From: Candidatus Riflebacteria bacterium HGW-Riflebacteria-2
Lineage (GTDB): Bacteria; Muiribacteriota; Ozemobacteria; Ozemobacterales; Ozemobacteraceae
Assembly: GCA_002839435.1 (NCBI GenBank)
Contig: PGYA01000004.1
Span: 62,001-126,000, forward strand
Direction: 5' to 3'
Length of the DNA: 64,000 nucleotides
Shown here: one piece after another, positions 42,891 to 51,394 of the stretch
How the letters are laid out: each line of letters opens with the position of its first letter
How positions within the stretch are numbered: position 1 is the stretch's first letter
Program-made: the position numbers and the translations under genes
The notes under the pieces: generated by a model
The model's database searches: none
Told to the model about the DNA's origin: nothing
The model's input: only the letters and a program-made list of their open reading frames with translations

Positions 42891-44858
42891 ATGAAAAAAT
42901 ACACTGTTGCAATTCTATTGCTCGCGATAACAGTTCTGGGCAGCCCTTTGTTTGCCCTTTCTGCGGCCAGCGAACGCGCCCTTGACGCTTTTCGCCGCTA
43001 TGAGCCAGATTTTGCCAATTCGCTGCGCCGTCTCGAAGAGCTTGACCGCCGCATGGAAAATCTTGGCATCGACGCCGACAGCAACCGCGGCGTCGAAATA
43101 AAAGACGAAGCTGAAGAAACGCTTAATCGTGTTCAGCGTCGCTATGACCTGATGGAAGACCTTTTTACCAGCGTTTCAGCTGACTATCCGGCTGACCGCA
43201 CCCAGCTGTTCGACGGTTTCTCGCGCATTGACGACCTGTATCGCAGTGTGCGCGACGCCTATCTGCAGAAGTTTCTCTATCGTGGCCAGAAGCGGCCGGC
43301 TGCCAAAGAAGCAGTTCCTGCCGTAAGTGAACCGGTCAAAGACACCGCTGACACTGCAGCACCAGCTGCCGCTGCTCCTTCTACGTCGCCAGCTGCGACA
43401 GAAGAAGATAAGAGAGTCGATATCAGCGGCGTTCTCAAACTTGACTTCAGAAACCGCAATGAAGTTTACCGAACTCAGACCAACGCTGTGAAGAATGTAA
43501 ATACCGAAGAGGCTTTGCCGAACAATCTCAGGCAGGGCCGTCTGTCATTGACCTTCAAGTTTGACGAAAAGCGCCAGCTGTTTGCTGAAGAGCGCTTTCT
43601 CAAACGTGAACGCAATGAACCGGTTCACGAGAACTACTTCACCCTGTCATATATGCACAAGGTCGATCAGGACCATGTCTGGACAGTTAAAAATACCCTG
43701 CAGCATGCCTGGTATCCCGAAAACGGCATCAAGGATTATCGCAACAACCTGATCGAAACTTTCTACAATGAACGCTGGACTAAGCGCGAAAGACTGGCCA
43801 ATATTGGTTACCAGACCCGCGTTTATCCTCAGTATGCGCGATCCGATTTCCATCAGTTCAATGTCAGTGACCAGGAAACCTGGTTCAAGGGCTTTGGCAC
43901 CGTATTTGCCGAACTCAAGGGCAACTGGCGCCGCTATCGCAACGTCGATGATCTCGACTACGACAACTTCAACCTCTATACCGAATATAATCGCAGCTAC
44001 GCGGGCAACAAGGCAGAATTGAGCCTGTCAAACACCTTTGACCGCCGCAGCTATGACCAGGAAGCGGTTAATCTTTACAGAACCAGCTATTACGATAACT
44101 ATTTCCGGGTCAACTACGATCTGCCAGTGCATGACAGCCTTTCTTATGGCTTCGAAGGTCAGCACCAGAAGCGCAATTATGGTGCTGATGAACTGCGTGG
44201 TTATTCAGAAGTAAACCTGTTCTCTGCTGCCCGCTTCAAAATCGACAAAGACACCCGGGCCCAGGCAGATTACCGATATGTTTTCAATGATGAAAATACC
44301 AAGATTCGTGCGCACAAGAATCACAAGCTGCATGGTATGTGGCAGAAGAGCTACAACAAAGACTTCAAGGTTCGCCTTGATGACACCTATCACATGCGTA
44401 CATCTGTTGTTGGCGAAACCATGGATTTCCGCGAAAACATGTTTACTGCCAAGCTCTCATGGCGCCTGAAGAGCAAGATCGATCTGACCTGGAACAATGA
44501 ATATCTGACCCGCTATTACGAAGAAACCTTCTTTCGCGATTTCAGATATTTTCTCAGCGGTCTGAACTTTTCCTATGCCAAGCCCGGCACTTATGACTGG
44601 AAAGTCGATCAGAGCTGGCGCAAGTTTGCATTCCGCAATGGCAACAACGTAAATACCGGCTGGGAAGGCGAAGCACAGCCGATTACTCAGCTGCAGTACA
44701 ATTACATCATCAACACTGACCTCAAGTTGCGGCTGCGCGCCTCATGGGAAAAGACCTATTATCGCTCATTCGATTCTCTCTCTCAGGAACTGCTCTGGGA
44801 TTTCGCCAGACCGATGACCGTAACCGAATTCTTCGGCGGCCTCGAATACACTTTCTGA
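42891..44858 (+). CDS. Predicted outer-membrane beta-barrel protein
   Basis: 655 residues with signal peptide (MKKYTVAILLLAITVLG then SPLFALSA). About 20-125 form a helical, coiled-coil-like periplasmic part. An Ala/Pro/Thr linker (about 140-180) follows. From about 185 to the end the sequence alternates polar and aromatic residues with repeated Tyr/Arg/Asn-rich strands (RQGRLSLTFKFDEKRQLFAE, YNYIINTDLKLRLRASWEKT), ending in FGGLEYTF with a C-terminal Phe, the usual signal for BamA-dependent insertion. GGAGG precedes the ATG. It is the third gene of the FecR cluster. The substrate, if any, is unknown. Confidence 0.78.
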   Translation: MKKYTVAILLLAITVLGSPLFALSAASERALDAFRRYEPDFANSLRRLEELDRRMENLGIDADSNRGVEIKDEAEETLNRVQRRYDLMEDLFTSVSADYPADRTQLFDGFSRIDDLYRSVRDAYLQKFLYRGQKRPAAKEAVPAVSEPVKDTADTAAPAAAAPSTSPAATEEDKRVDISGVLKLDFRNRNEVYRTQTNAVKNVNTEEALPNNLRQGRLSLTFKFDEKRQLFAEERFLKRERNEPVHENYFTLSYMHKVDQDHVWTVKNTLQHAWYPENGIKDYRNNLIETFYNERWTKRERLANIGYQTRVYPQYARSDFHQFNVSDQETWFKGFGTVFAELKGNWRRYRNVDDLDYDNFNLYTEYNRSYAGNKAELSLSNTFDRRSYDQEAVNLYRTSYYDNYFRVNYDLPVHDSLSYGFEGQHQKRNYGADELRGYSEVNLFSAARFKIDKDTRAQADYRYVFNDENTKIRAHKNHKLHGMWQKSYNKDFKVRLDDTYHMRTSVVGETMDFRENMFTAKLSWRLKSKIDLTWNNEYLTRYYEETFFRDFRYFLSGLNFSYAKPGTYDWKVDQSWRKFAFRNGNNVNTGWEGEAQPITQLQYNYIINTDLKLRLRASWEKTYYRSFDSLSQELLWDFARPMTVTEFFGGLEYTF

Positions 44859-44888
44859 GCCGGCTACAGGAAATAGAGGTAAATGATT

Positions 44889-46916
44889 ATGAATAAATTG
44901 AGAGTCCTGTCAGTCCTTGTTGTTTTGGCTTTAACACTCGTCGCAGCAGGTTGCGGTGGCGGTGGCGGCGCCAGGTCGGTTGCGATCGATAAAGACGTCG
45001 TCGGCATAACCTCAACCCTGAATAATTTCATGGCGGCCGCCCGCAGTGGTGACCAGGCCACGCTTCAGTCGTTTCTTGCTTCACCCGGTGAATCTTATCT
45101 GATCGTCAAGGACTTTGGCGCAGATATCAACAACCCCGATGACAACCAGTCTTATGAATTTTACGTGAATCCGGATCTTATCTCGCAGGTATCTACAGAT
45201 AAGGCCTATGTGTATACTTATTACATACAGCACAGCGGCGATCCTCTCTGGCTGTATTTTGACATGGTGCGCGAAGATGGCCGCTGGGTAATTGAAGAGA
45301 TGCTGAACAAGGCGCCTGAGGCAGGCGGCTACGTCGAACCGATAACCCCAACGCCAATCTCTCCAGTCGCTCCCACAGAATTTGTCGCAAGTAGCTTTAA
45401 TCCTATCCGCGATGACATTATCAGAATTTTCTCTGTAGAAGAATCTTCTACTGGTAGATCTTTGCCAGAGAGGCTGGTCACGTATTATGGTCCGGGATCA
45501 CTCGAAAGTGATACTGGTATCACTTTCCATGAGCTTTATGAAGATTATTCTGTGCCGGGAGATCCCGACTACGAAGGGTTTGTTCCTTCTGGTGCGTCAT
45601 CGAGAAACCTTGCTGGCAGAATCGCCGGCAGTATAATTGGTCGGGCCTTGAAAGATAGAAGCACTCGACTTTTCAGTCTGCGTGCACAGGTTTCAGTGCC
45701 CGAACCAGTTGTTTCCGCATATTACGGTTTCGACAGTCAGGGAGCATTTTACCTCAAGTTGTATGAGAGCAGCGGAAGTTCCATGATTGAGTTTAACAAT
45801 GGTCTGCCGCTCAAACTTTTTGAGCCATCGCATCCATTTGGAACCAAACGTGTAGTGAATTATTCGTATACCATCGATGGTACCCGTTATGGCAGCACTA
45901 TCACTCTGGATATTGGTTTCCTTAAAACACTCGTAACTCCTCTGAATACTTATACAGCTGTTCCGATAACAATAGTCGATGTTGATGATGATACGACTGA
46001 TGGCGAAAAATGGACTGAATACCTTGCGGTCGGAATCGGCGAAGTCGGATTCGACAATTTTGAGACGATTGACTCAACTTCTCCGCTCGATGAGGAACGT
46101 CTGCTGACCAGATTCAACTCCGATGGATCTCTCAATGAACGCAATGACCCGGTGATTACCAATACCAACACATTTCTTGGACAATTCAATGTTGGCGATC
46201 CGATTTCTCCCGTGCAGGTAACCGTGACTGGTGGAAGTGGACCATATTTGTTTCGATGGTATGTCGGCGGTTTCGGGCCTGAAAGTCTTATGGGGGTGAG
46301 CTTGTCACCGGAGGGAGTCCTTCAGGGAGTAGCTGAGGGTTCGGGTGCTGGTGAGGAATTTGAAGGCAAGGTTGAGGTTATTGACAGATACAACCGTCAC
46401 TCGACCAAGACGTTCTCTTACGAATCTCTGGTCAGCGGTGCTGGCGCAGTGCTCGCTTCAATCGATTTTGCTGAGGGTGGAGATCCTTCTACACTCTATG
46501 ATCTTTATGCTGGTGTTAATGTCAACTCTGATCCTGCCGATCAGACTTTCGTGTTGCGAAACGACGGCGAAGGTCCGACTCTAATATTCCAGACTCCGCC
46601 AAGTGGTCCATTCCTGCCAACTGAAGAAGTAGAAGTTTTTCCCGATGTGCTCGTTGGTACCTGGCAATGGAATAGCAATTGGTCTCCTGCTTATCCAGTC
46701 GGTAGTTCCGGTAACAGCTATATTATTCGGGTGGGCGACATTGCGGAATTCTATATGCAAAACAGCACTCTGACAAAATATATCTACATCAAGGTTCAGG
46801 TAGTAGATGTAAGTGCCCTACCGCCGGGAGACAGAAGAACCGGCGATTTGCGTCTCGAGGTAATTGACTATGACGCAAGTTCATCCGACTACTTTGCTGT
46901 GTCTATTCGAAAATAG
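44889..46916 (+). CDS. Lipoprotein with NTF2-like and Ig-like parts
   Basis: 675 residues from the ATG at 44889 (AGAGG nine bases upstream; an ATG two codons earlier has poorer spacing). The lipobox is in LTLVAAGC near residue 22, followed by a Gly run. About 40-130 resemble an NTF2/SnoaL-like domain (FMAAARSGDQATLQSFLASP). The middle is beta-rich and of unknown type. About 440-535 look like a putative-Ig repeat (VTVTGGSGPYLFRWYVGG, YNRHSTKTFSY). It likely anchors to a membrane and interacts with the neighbouring barrel. Last gene of the cluster, ended by a strong terminator. Confidence 0.72.
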   Translation: MNKLRVLSVLVVLALTLVAAGCGGGGGARSVAIDKDVVGITSTLNNFMAAARSGDQATLQSFLASPGESYLIVKDFGADINNPDDNQSYEFYVNPDLISQVSTDKAYVYTYYIQHSGDPLWLYFDMVREDGRWVIEEMLNKAPEAGGYVEPITPTPISPVAPTEFVASSFNPIRDDIIRIFSVEESSTGRSLPERLVTYYGPGSLESDTGITFHELYEDYSVPGDPDYEGFVPSGASSRNLAGRIAGSIIGRALKDRSTRLFSLRAQVSVPEPVVSAYYGFDSQGAFYLKLYESSGSSMIEFNNGLPLKLFEPSHPFGTKRVVNYSYTIDGTRYGSTITLDIGFLKTLVTPLNTYTAVPITIVDVDDDTTDGEKWTEYLAVGIGEVGFDNFETIDSTSPLDEERLLTRFNSDGSLNERNDPVITNTNTFLGQFNVGDPISPVQVTVTGGSGPYLFRWYVGGFGPESLMGVSLSPEGVLQGVAEGSGAGEEFEGKVEVIDRYNRHSTKTFSYESLVSGAGAVLASIDFAEGGDPSTLYDLYAGVNVNSDPADQTFVLRNDGEGPTLIFQTPPSGPFLPTEEVEVFPDVLVGTWQWNSNWSPAYPVGSSGNSYIIRVGDIAEFYMQNSTLTKYIYIKVQVVDVSALPPGDRRTGDLRLEVIDYDASSSDYFAVSIRK

Positions 46917-46932
46917 GCTTTTTGTTCGTTAG

Positions 46933-46974
46933 AACGCCCCGCAGTGGCTATGCCTCTGCGGGGCGTTTCTTTAG
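46933..46974 (+). terminator. Terminator after the envelope cluster
   Basis: Perfect 12-bp stem AACGCCCCGCAG / CTGCGGGGCGTT with an 11-base loop, followed by TTCTTT. It can also serve the convergent small gene at 47023, though the A-tract on the left is poor. Confidence 0.85.
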
Positions 46975-47022
46975 TTGTCTGAATCTGAGAAAATTGGCGG
47001 AATCTGTGGTTCTGTCGTTAGC

Positions 47023-47196
47023 TCAATGCAGATTGTTCGAGTCGAGGCCACCGGGAAATGAGGCCTCGGTCAGGATTTCCTGAATGATCTGCAGAGCGCC
47101 GGGTGTGACCTTTTTGCTGGTGGTCGATTCGAAGCGGCTGACAAAAGTTTCGAGATTGGTAAGAATGAAATAAGCTTCACTCTGGTTCAGTTTCAT
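47023..47196 (-). CDS. Small unknown protein (57 residues)
   Basis: The ATG at 47196 is preferred over the longer frame to 47253 because CAGGAGG lies seven bases upstream of it. The product is mostly helical (NQSEAYFILTNLETFVSRFE, PGALQIIQEILTEASFPGGL), soluble and without signal peptide. A promoter-like site is at 47237-47266. It is divergent from the HAMP sensor across a microsatellite. No family is recognised. Confidence 0.55.
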   Translation of the reverse strand: MKLNQSEAYFILTNLETFVSRFESTTSKKVTPGALQIIQEILTEASFPGGLDSNNLH

Positions 47197-47236
47197 ACCC
47201 GGGCCTCCTGAAAAATGTACATTTTTTTCGCTATCT

Positions 47237-47266
47237 TTAATATCTATCGACAATCTGCTCTCACAA
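47237..47266 (-). promoter_or_regulatory. Possible promoter of the small gene at 47196
   Basis: Minus strand: TTGTGA, an 18-base spacer, then TATTAA. The -35 lies 15 bases from the hexanucleotide tract. Confidence 0.4.
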
Positions 47267-47280
47267 GTTTAGTTTTTTCG

Positions 47281-47346
47281 TAATCGTAATCGTAATCGTA
47301 ATCGTAATCGTAATCGTAATCGTAATCGTAATCGTAATCGTAATCG
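47281..47346. repeat. Perfect hexanucleotide microsatellite (TAATCG)11
   Basis: Eleven uninterrupted copies of TAATCG lie between two divergent genes, 11 bases upstream of the -35 of the HAMP sensor promoter. On the minus strand it would code for Tyr-Asp repeats, but no gene there is credible. A two-copy remnant of the same hexamer occurs at 61443-61456. Confidence 0.97.
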
Positions 47347-47357
47347 GTTATTGTCTG

Positions 47358-47386
47358 TTGCGGGAGTGGGAGAATATGTATAGAAT
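47358..47386 (+). promoter_or_regulatory. Promoter of the HAMP sensor gene
   Basis: TTGCGG, a 17-base spacer, then TAGAAT, directly downstream of the microsatellite. The leader would be about 25 bases, ending in GAGGAATT before the ATG. Confidence 0.55.
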
Positions 47387-47417
47387 AGCGACAATCTGTT
47401 GTTTTTGATGAGGAATT

Positions 47418-48617
47418 ATGGCAATACAAGATGAAAAATCAGGCAAAATTGCCTGGTATAGAAGAATCGGCAACCGTATCGTTATTACGGCAATTGTCGC
47501 GGCGGTTCTGCCACTGTTTCTACTCGGCGGCACGGTTGCCGTAAAGGTGCGACTCGATCTGGTGCAACAGACAATTGCATCTCAGAAAAATACCATGATG
47601 TCGTTGCTGCACGGTTTTGGTTCGCTGTTTCAGAACTACCGCAGGCAGATCGAATCTATGGTGAATTTGCCCGAAATTCAGTCGATGCGCCATGAGCGCC
47701 AGATTCAGATAATTCATGATTTTCTCGATCAGCAGAAAATCTATTTTGGCTGCAATATCTACGATCTCGAGGGTCGAAAAATACTGAGTGCAGTACGTAG
47801 CGATCATGATTTTGGCAAACGCCCGGCTACTGGTACCATAGATTTTGCCGGCGACCCCGGTTATGGCAAAAGCTTTTTAAACGTTGTTAAAACCCGACAG
47901 GCAGCACTGTTCGCCAACGATACCAGCGAACTGCATGAAAAGAAGCTGTTTCTCATGGTTCCGATCAGCGATTTTGTCAACCCGGACGAAGTAGTCGGTG
48001 TGATCAGCTGCTCAATCAGTATCTCTTCGCCCGATATTCATGAGATCGTCAGCAGCTTTCCAATTGCTGAGAACGACGTATTGATCCTTCTCGACCGCAA
48101 TGGCAACGTGCTGTCGGCGCAGGGGCATCTGCCCGAAGGCTTGCGCGGCATCAACGTCGAAAAGGTTTCGCGCCAGAAAATCGAGAGTATTCTGCTCGAT
48201 CTGGCCGGCACGACCTATCTCGGAACCATTGCAGCGCTGCCAGGTTCAGAAGGTCTTCTGCTGGTGGCGCGGCCGCGTCATCTTGTTCTGGCATTCCTCA
48301 ATCAGCTTCTGCTCGACCTTGCGCTGATGCTGGTGGTGGCTTTTGTGCTCGCCGTTGCCGCCGGATTTTTCATGTCGCGTTCTCTGGCAGAGGGAATAAG
48401 CATACTGGTCGATGCGATACGCAATGTTGCCAGCGGCGCGGTAAGCCATCGTGTCGAAGTCAGGGGTGAAGATGAGCTGGCTGCCGCCTCGCAGGCCTTC
48501 AACGACATGCTTAACACCCTTGAAAAGCACAGAATGATGGACGATATCTGGCACAACGAGTGGGAATCGGCGCAAAAGACACCCGAAGACGACTCCAACC
48601 CGGAGGTCGGCAAATAA
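47418..48617 (+). CDS. Membrane sensor with extracytoplasmic domain and HAMP, no output domain
   Basis: 399 residues. An N-terminal membrane segment (about 21-45, IVITAIVAAVLPLFLLGGTV) is followed by a 240-residue extracytoplasmic sensor domain resembling a dCache fold (VVGVISCSISISS, VLILLDRNGNVLS). Then come a second membrane segment (about 290-315) and a HAMP domain (about 317-372, ISILVDAIRNVASGAVSHRV and DELAAASQAFNDMLNTLEKH). The protein stops some 25 residues later: no kinase, cyclase, GGDEF or methyl-accepting domain. The stop overlaps the next start (TAATG), so signalling through that protein is a fair inference. Confidence 0.8.
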   Translation: MAIQDEKSGKIAWYRRIGNRIVITAIVAAVLPLFLLGGTVAVKVRLDLVQQTIASQKNTMMSLLHGFGSLFQNYRRQIESMVNLPEIQSMRHERQIQIIHDFLDQQKIYFGCNIYDLEGRKILSAVRSDHDFGKRPATGTIDFAGDPGYGKSFLNVVKTRQAALFANDTSELHEKKLFLMVPISDFVNPDEVVGVISCSISISSPDIHEIVSSFPIAENDVLILLDRNGNVLSAQGHLPEGLRGINVEKVSRQKIESILLDLAGTTYLGTIAALPGSEGLLLVARPRHLVLAFLNQLLLDLALMLVVAFVLAVAAGFFMSRSLAEGISILVDAIRNVASGAVSHRVEVRGEDELAAASQAFNDMLNTLEKHRMMDDIWHNEWESAQKTPEDDSNPEVGK

Positions 48618-51394
48618 TGGCCGAAAGTGTCGTTATGGCGCCAGCGCAAACTGGTGCTGCCAGCCGCGAAAACCTGCCGCATCTGGTTGCCGGTTTTTTC
48701 ATGCTGCTCAAGGCGAGCAATAACCTGCTTTATCTTTCTGTTCTCACTACTTTCCTGGAAAACATCGGGGCCAGCTCACTACCATGGGTTTACCTGCTGG
48801 TAAATATCGTTTTTATCGTTTTTCAGTTTCAGTTTATGTCGAGAATCGTTGGTTACGAGGGGCACTGGCTGTTATCTCTGGTCAACTGGCCGGCGGCAGC
48901 TTTGTCGTTTGCTGCTGCTCTGATGTTTCCGGCCAATACCATGCCGGTGCTGCTCTCTTTTCTGGTCATGGCAATGCTGATCGACCTCGTATCGACCCAG
49001 GCGTTTACCGCGATGCTCAACCATTTTTTCTCGATTGCTGAATCACGACGTTTTATGCCGGTTATCTATGCTTCCGGCAGTTTCGGGTTCATTATCAGCG
49101 GTCTGCTGCTCAAGTTCGTTCTCGATTTCGTTGGCATAAGAGGTTTGCTGGTTGGTAATGGCACAATCATACTGGTTTCGGCAATCATTTTGCAGCTGCT
49201 CAAACCGATCGAACAGGCACGCCTGGCCGAAGCAGACGAATCTGATAAATCAGCAGAAACTGCCGACAGTGCTGAAACTATAAGCGAATCTTCGCTACAG
49301 CACCCGCTTGCCCGCCTTCTTAACATCTCGTCTTTTCTGATCCTTTTTAACAAATACCTTGTCGATTTTTTGTTTGCCGCTGCCGTTGCTTCTTATTTTA
49401 CTGCGCGAAATGACCTCGCGGCTTTCATGGGCGTGTTTGGCGCCTCGGCCGATTTCGCTGTCATCGGCCTGCAGACATTTGTCATGCATCGCGTCTTCGC
49501 GGCATTTTCCATTGGCAAAATTCTCGCAGCCATGCCGCTGCTATTGACGATCCTTTGTATCGCCGCTTCCTTCAGCCTCGAATTTGCGGTTATTGCCTCG
49601 GTGCAGTTTATCGTATTGCTCAACAGCAAGAACTTCACTGTGCCGGCCACCACTATTCTCATGGGCGTAATTCCGCAGAAACAGCGGGTTTATTACCGGC
49701 GTGACATGTCGATCGTCTGCTCGATTTCATCGACCCTGGTTGGGATTTTCCTTCTTCTGGTCAGAAACTCGATCGGCGCTGAAGTATTGTTTCTGATTGC
49801 TGCCGGTCTCTACCTTTTATTGTCGCTGACGCATTATCTGATCGATCGGGCCTATCTTACCACGCTGCGCCGGGCGATCGACAACCGCCAGCTTGATTTT
49901 GGCGAAGATCAGGTGGCATCACTGCGCTTTTTACAATACGGCGAGCGGCTGCAGCAGCTACAGCAGCTTCTCGGCGACGAGAACCCGAGAATCCGAAGCC
50001 AGGCTGTCGAAGAGGTTTCACTGCTGCCGTCTGCCACAGCAACACAGCTGCTGTTGCCTCTGCTTGAAAACGAGACCGACTCGCGTTGTCTGACAGCGGT
50101 TGCCCGCAATCTTCTGCAGATATCGCCGCATGCCGCGGCTCAGCACATTAGACGGGTTCTCGCCGAAACCGAAGATCAGCGGTTGCGTGCTGATATCATC
50201 GAGACTATCGGCAAAGTGCGTGCCGCTGATATCGGTGAAGATTTTGTAACGCCCTTCCTTGATTCTCCACATCATCGTGTGAGAGCGAGTGCCGTCATCA
50301 GCACAATAAGGCTCACGCGTCAGTCCGACATGCTGTCGCGCGCCTTGCGCAAGCTGGCGGAAATGGCACACGACGCCGGTGATCTTATGCGTGCTTCTGC
50401 CGCCGCGGTTATGGGCGAACTCGGCCTGCCTCTTTTCGTGCCAGCGTTGCTCGAACTGGCTGCCTCAAAAGAAACGGTTGTGGCTGGCAACGCTGCTTCT
50501 GCGCTGGCTCGTATTCAGACCCCGGATGCTGTGGTGGGTCTTGAGAATCTGCTTTTTCACGACAACCACGAGGTGGCTGAGCGTGCCGAAAGCCTGCTGG
50601 CAGCTTCGACCCGCGACAGTATCAGCCGGATCAGCCGCCTGTTGCCAGGAATAACCGCTGAAGAACGGCGCCGGCTGACAACCCGTTTGCGTTCAGGCCG
50701 GCATCAGGACAGCCAGGAAGTTCTGGCCAACATACTCTGCATCGAAAATCTCGAGCAGCGCCGCAATCTTATTGCTCTACTTGAAAAGTCTGATCGCGAG
50801 ATGGTGCGGCTGATGCAGGCCTGCATAAAAATGGGCGATGAAGACAGGGTGGAGTTGTCGATTGAGCCACTGCTGCTTCTTGCCGGGGAATACGTTGGCA
50901 GCGCCATGCCGGACTGGGCAGCTCTGCTCGGGATTCTTGCCGGCGGCACACTTGAAGAGCCAGAAGAACATGAATCTCTGCATGAATCTGTTTGTGGTTT
51001 GCTTAAAATGTTATGGCATGAGCGCCTGGTGATCGCACAGACCGGCGTCGCTGGCGCTGCCATGCAAAAGTGGCAGGGGCGGGTTATGACGCTGGTCAGA
51101 CTGGTTGCATGCTTTTCGTCTGAGCCGGCACCGATGAGCAGAAGCATCAATGAATTGAAGAGCGGAAAAGCCTATGCCAGAGGCATGGCGGCCGAATATA
51201 TCGAAGCCCGTGCCGGGCATGCGCTTGCGCAGCTTATTGTGCCGCTTGCCGATGCCAGCACCTCTGTTCCTCAGGAATTTGAAGCTCTGGTCAAGTTCGC
51301 TGCCGGGAAGGGCGTGGCAACAGCTGAAGACAGCCTGGCGGCTGCCCGTAATCGGCTGCAACGATTCGCCCTTATCGAGGAAAAAAATCAATGA
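48617..51394 (+). CDS. Multi-membrane transporter-like protein fused to HEAT repeats
   Basis: 925 residues from the ATG at 48617 that overlaps the sensor stop. About residues 15-420 hold roughly 12 hydrophobic segments in an MFS or nucleotide-translocase-like arrangement (FFMLLKASNNLLYLSVLTTF, ASGSFGFIISGLLLKFVLDF). From about 440 the rest is helical HEAT repeats (LGDENPRIRSQAVEEVSLLP, VRASAVISTIRLTRQSDML, LMRASAAAVMGELGLPL). Related fusions of ATP/ADP-translocase-like domains with HEAT repeats exist, but the transported substrate cannot be read from the sequence. The stop overlaps the PhnD-like gene (ATGA), giving a tight three-gene unit. Confidence 0.78.
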   Translation: MAESVVMAPAQTGAASRENLPHLVAGFFMLLKASNNLLYLSVLTTFLENIGASSLPWVYLLVNIVFIVFQFQFMSRIVGYEGHWLLSLVNWPAAALSFAAALMFPANTMPVLLSFLVMAMLIDLVSTQAFTAMLNHFFSIAESRRFMPVIYASGSFGFIISGLLLKFVLDFVGIRGLLVGNGTIILVSAIILQLLKPIEQARLAEADESDKSAETADSAETISESSLQHPLARLLNISSFLILFNKYLVDFLFAAAVASYFTARNDLAAFMGVFGASADFAVIGLQTFVMHRVFAAFSIGKILAAMPLLLTILCIAASFSLEFAVIASVQFIVLLNSKNFTVPATTILMGVIPQKQRVYYRRDMSIVCSISSTLVGIFLLLVRNSIGAEVLFLIAAGLYLLLSLTHYLIDRAYLTTLRRAIDNRQLDFGEDQVASLRFLQYGERLQQLQQLLGDENPRIRSQAVEEVSLLPSATATQLLLPLLENETDSRCLTAVARNLLQISPHAAAQHIRRVLAETEDQRLRADIIETIGKVRAADIGEDFVTPFLDSPHHRVRASAVISTIRLTRQSDMLSRALRKLAEMAHDAGDLMRASAAAVMGELGLPLFVPALLELAASKETVVAGNAASALARIQTPDAVVGLENLLFHDNHEVAERAESLLAASTRDSISRISRLLPGITAEERRRLTTRLRSGRHQDSQEVLANILCIENLEQRRNLIALLEKSDREMVRLMQACIKMGDEDRVELSIEPLLLLAGEYVGSAMPDWAALLGILAGGTLEEPEEHESLHESVCGLLKMLWHERLVIAQTGVAGAAMQKWQGRVMTLVRLVACFSSEPAPMSRSINELKSGKAYARGMAAEYIEARAGHALAQLIVPLADASTSVPQEFEALVKFAAGKGVATAEDSLAAARNRLQRFALIEEKNQ

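Noticed and set aside
47244..47429. Minus-strand frame with Tyr-Asp repeats
   Set aside because: It is only the translation of the TAATCG microsatellite and would cross a promoter and two divergent leaders.
48560..48616. Upstream extension of the transporter-HEAT protein
   Set aside because: It would overlap the HAMP sensor by 57 bases without a ribosome-binding site; the ATG at 48617 overlaps the sensor stop in the usual coupled way.
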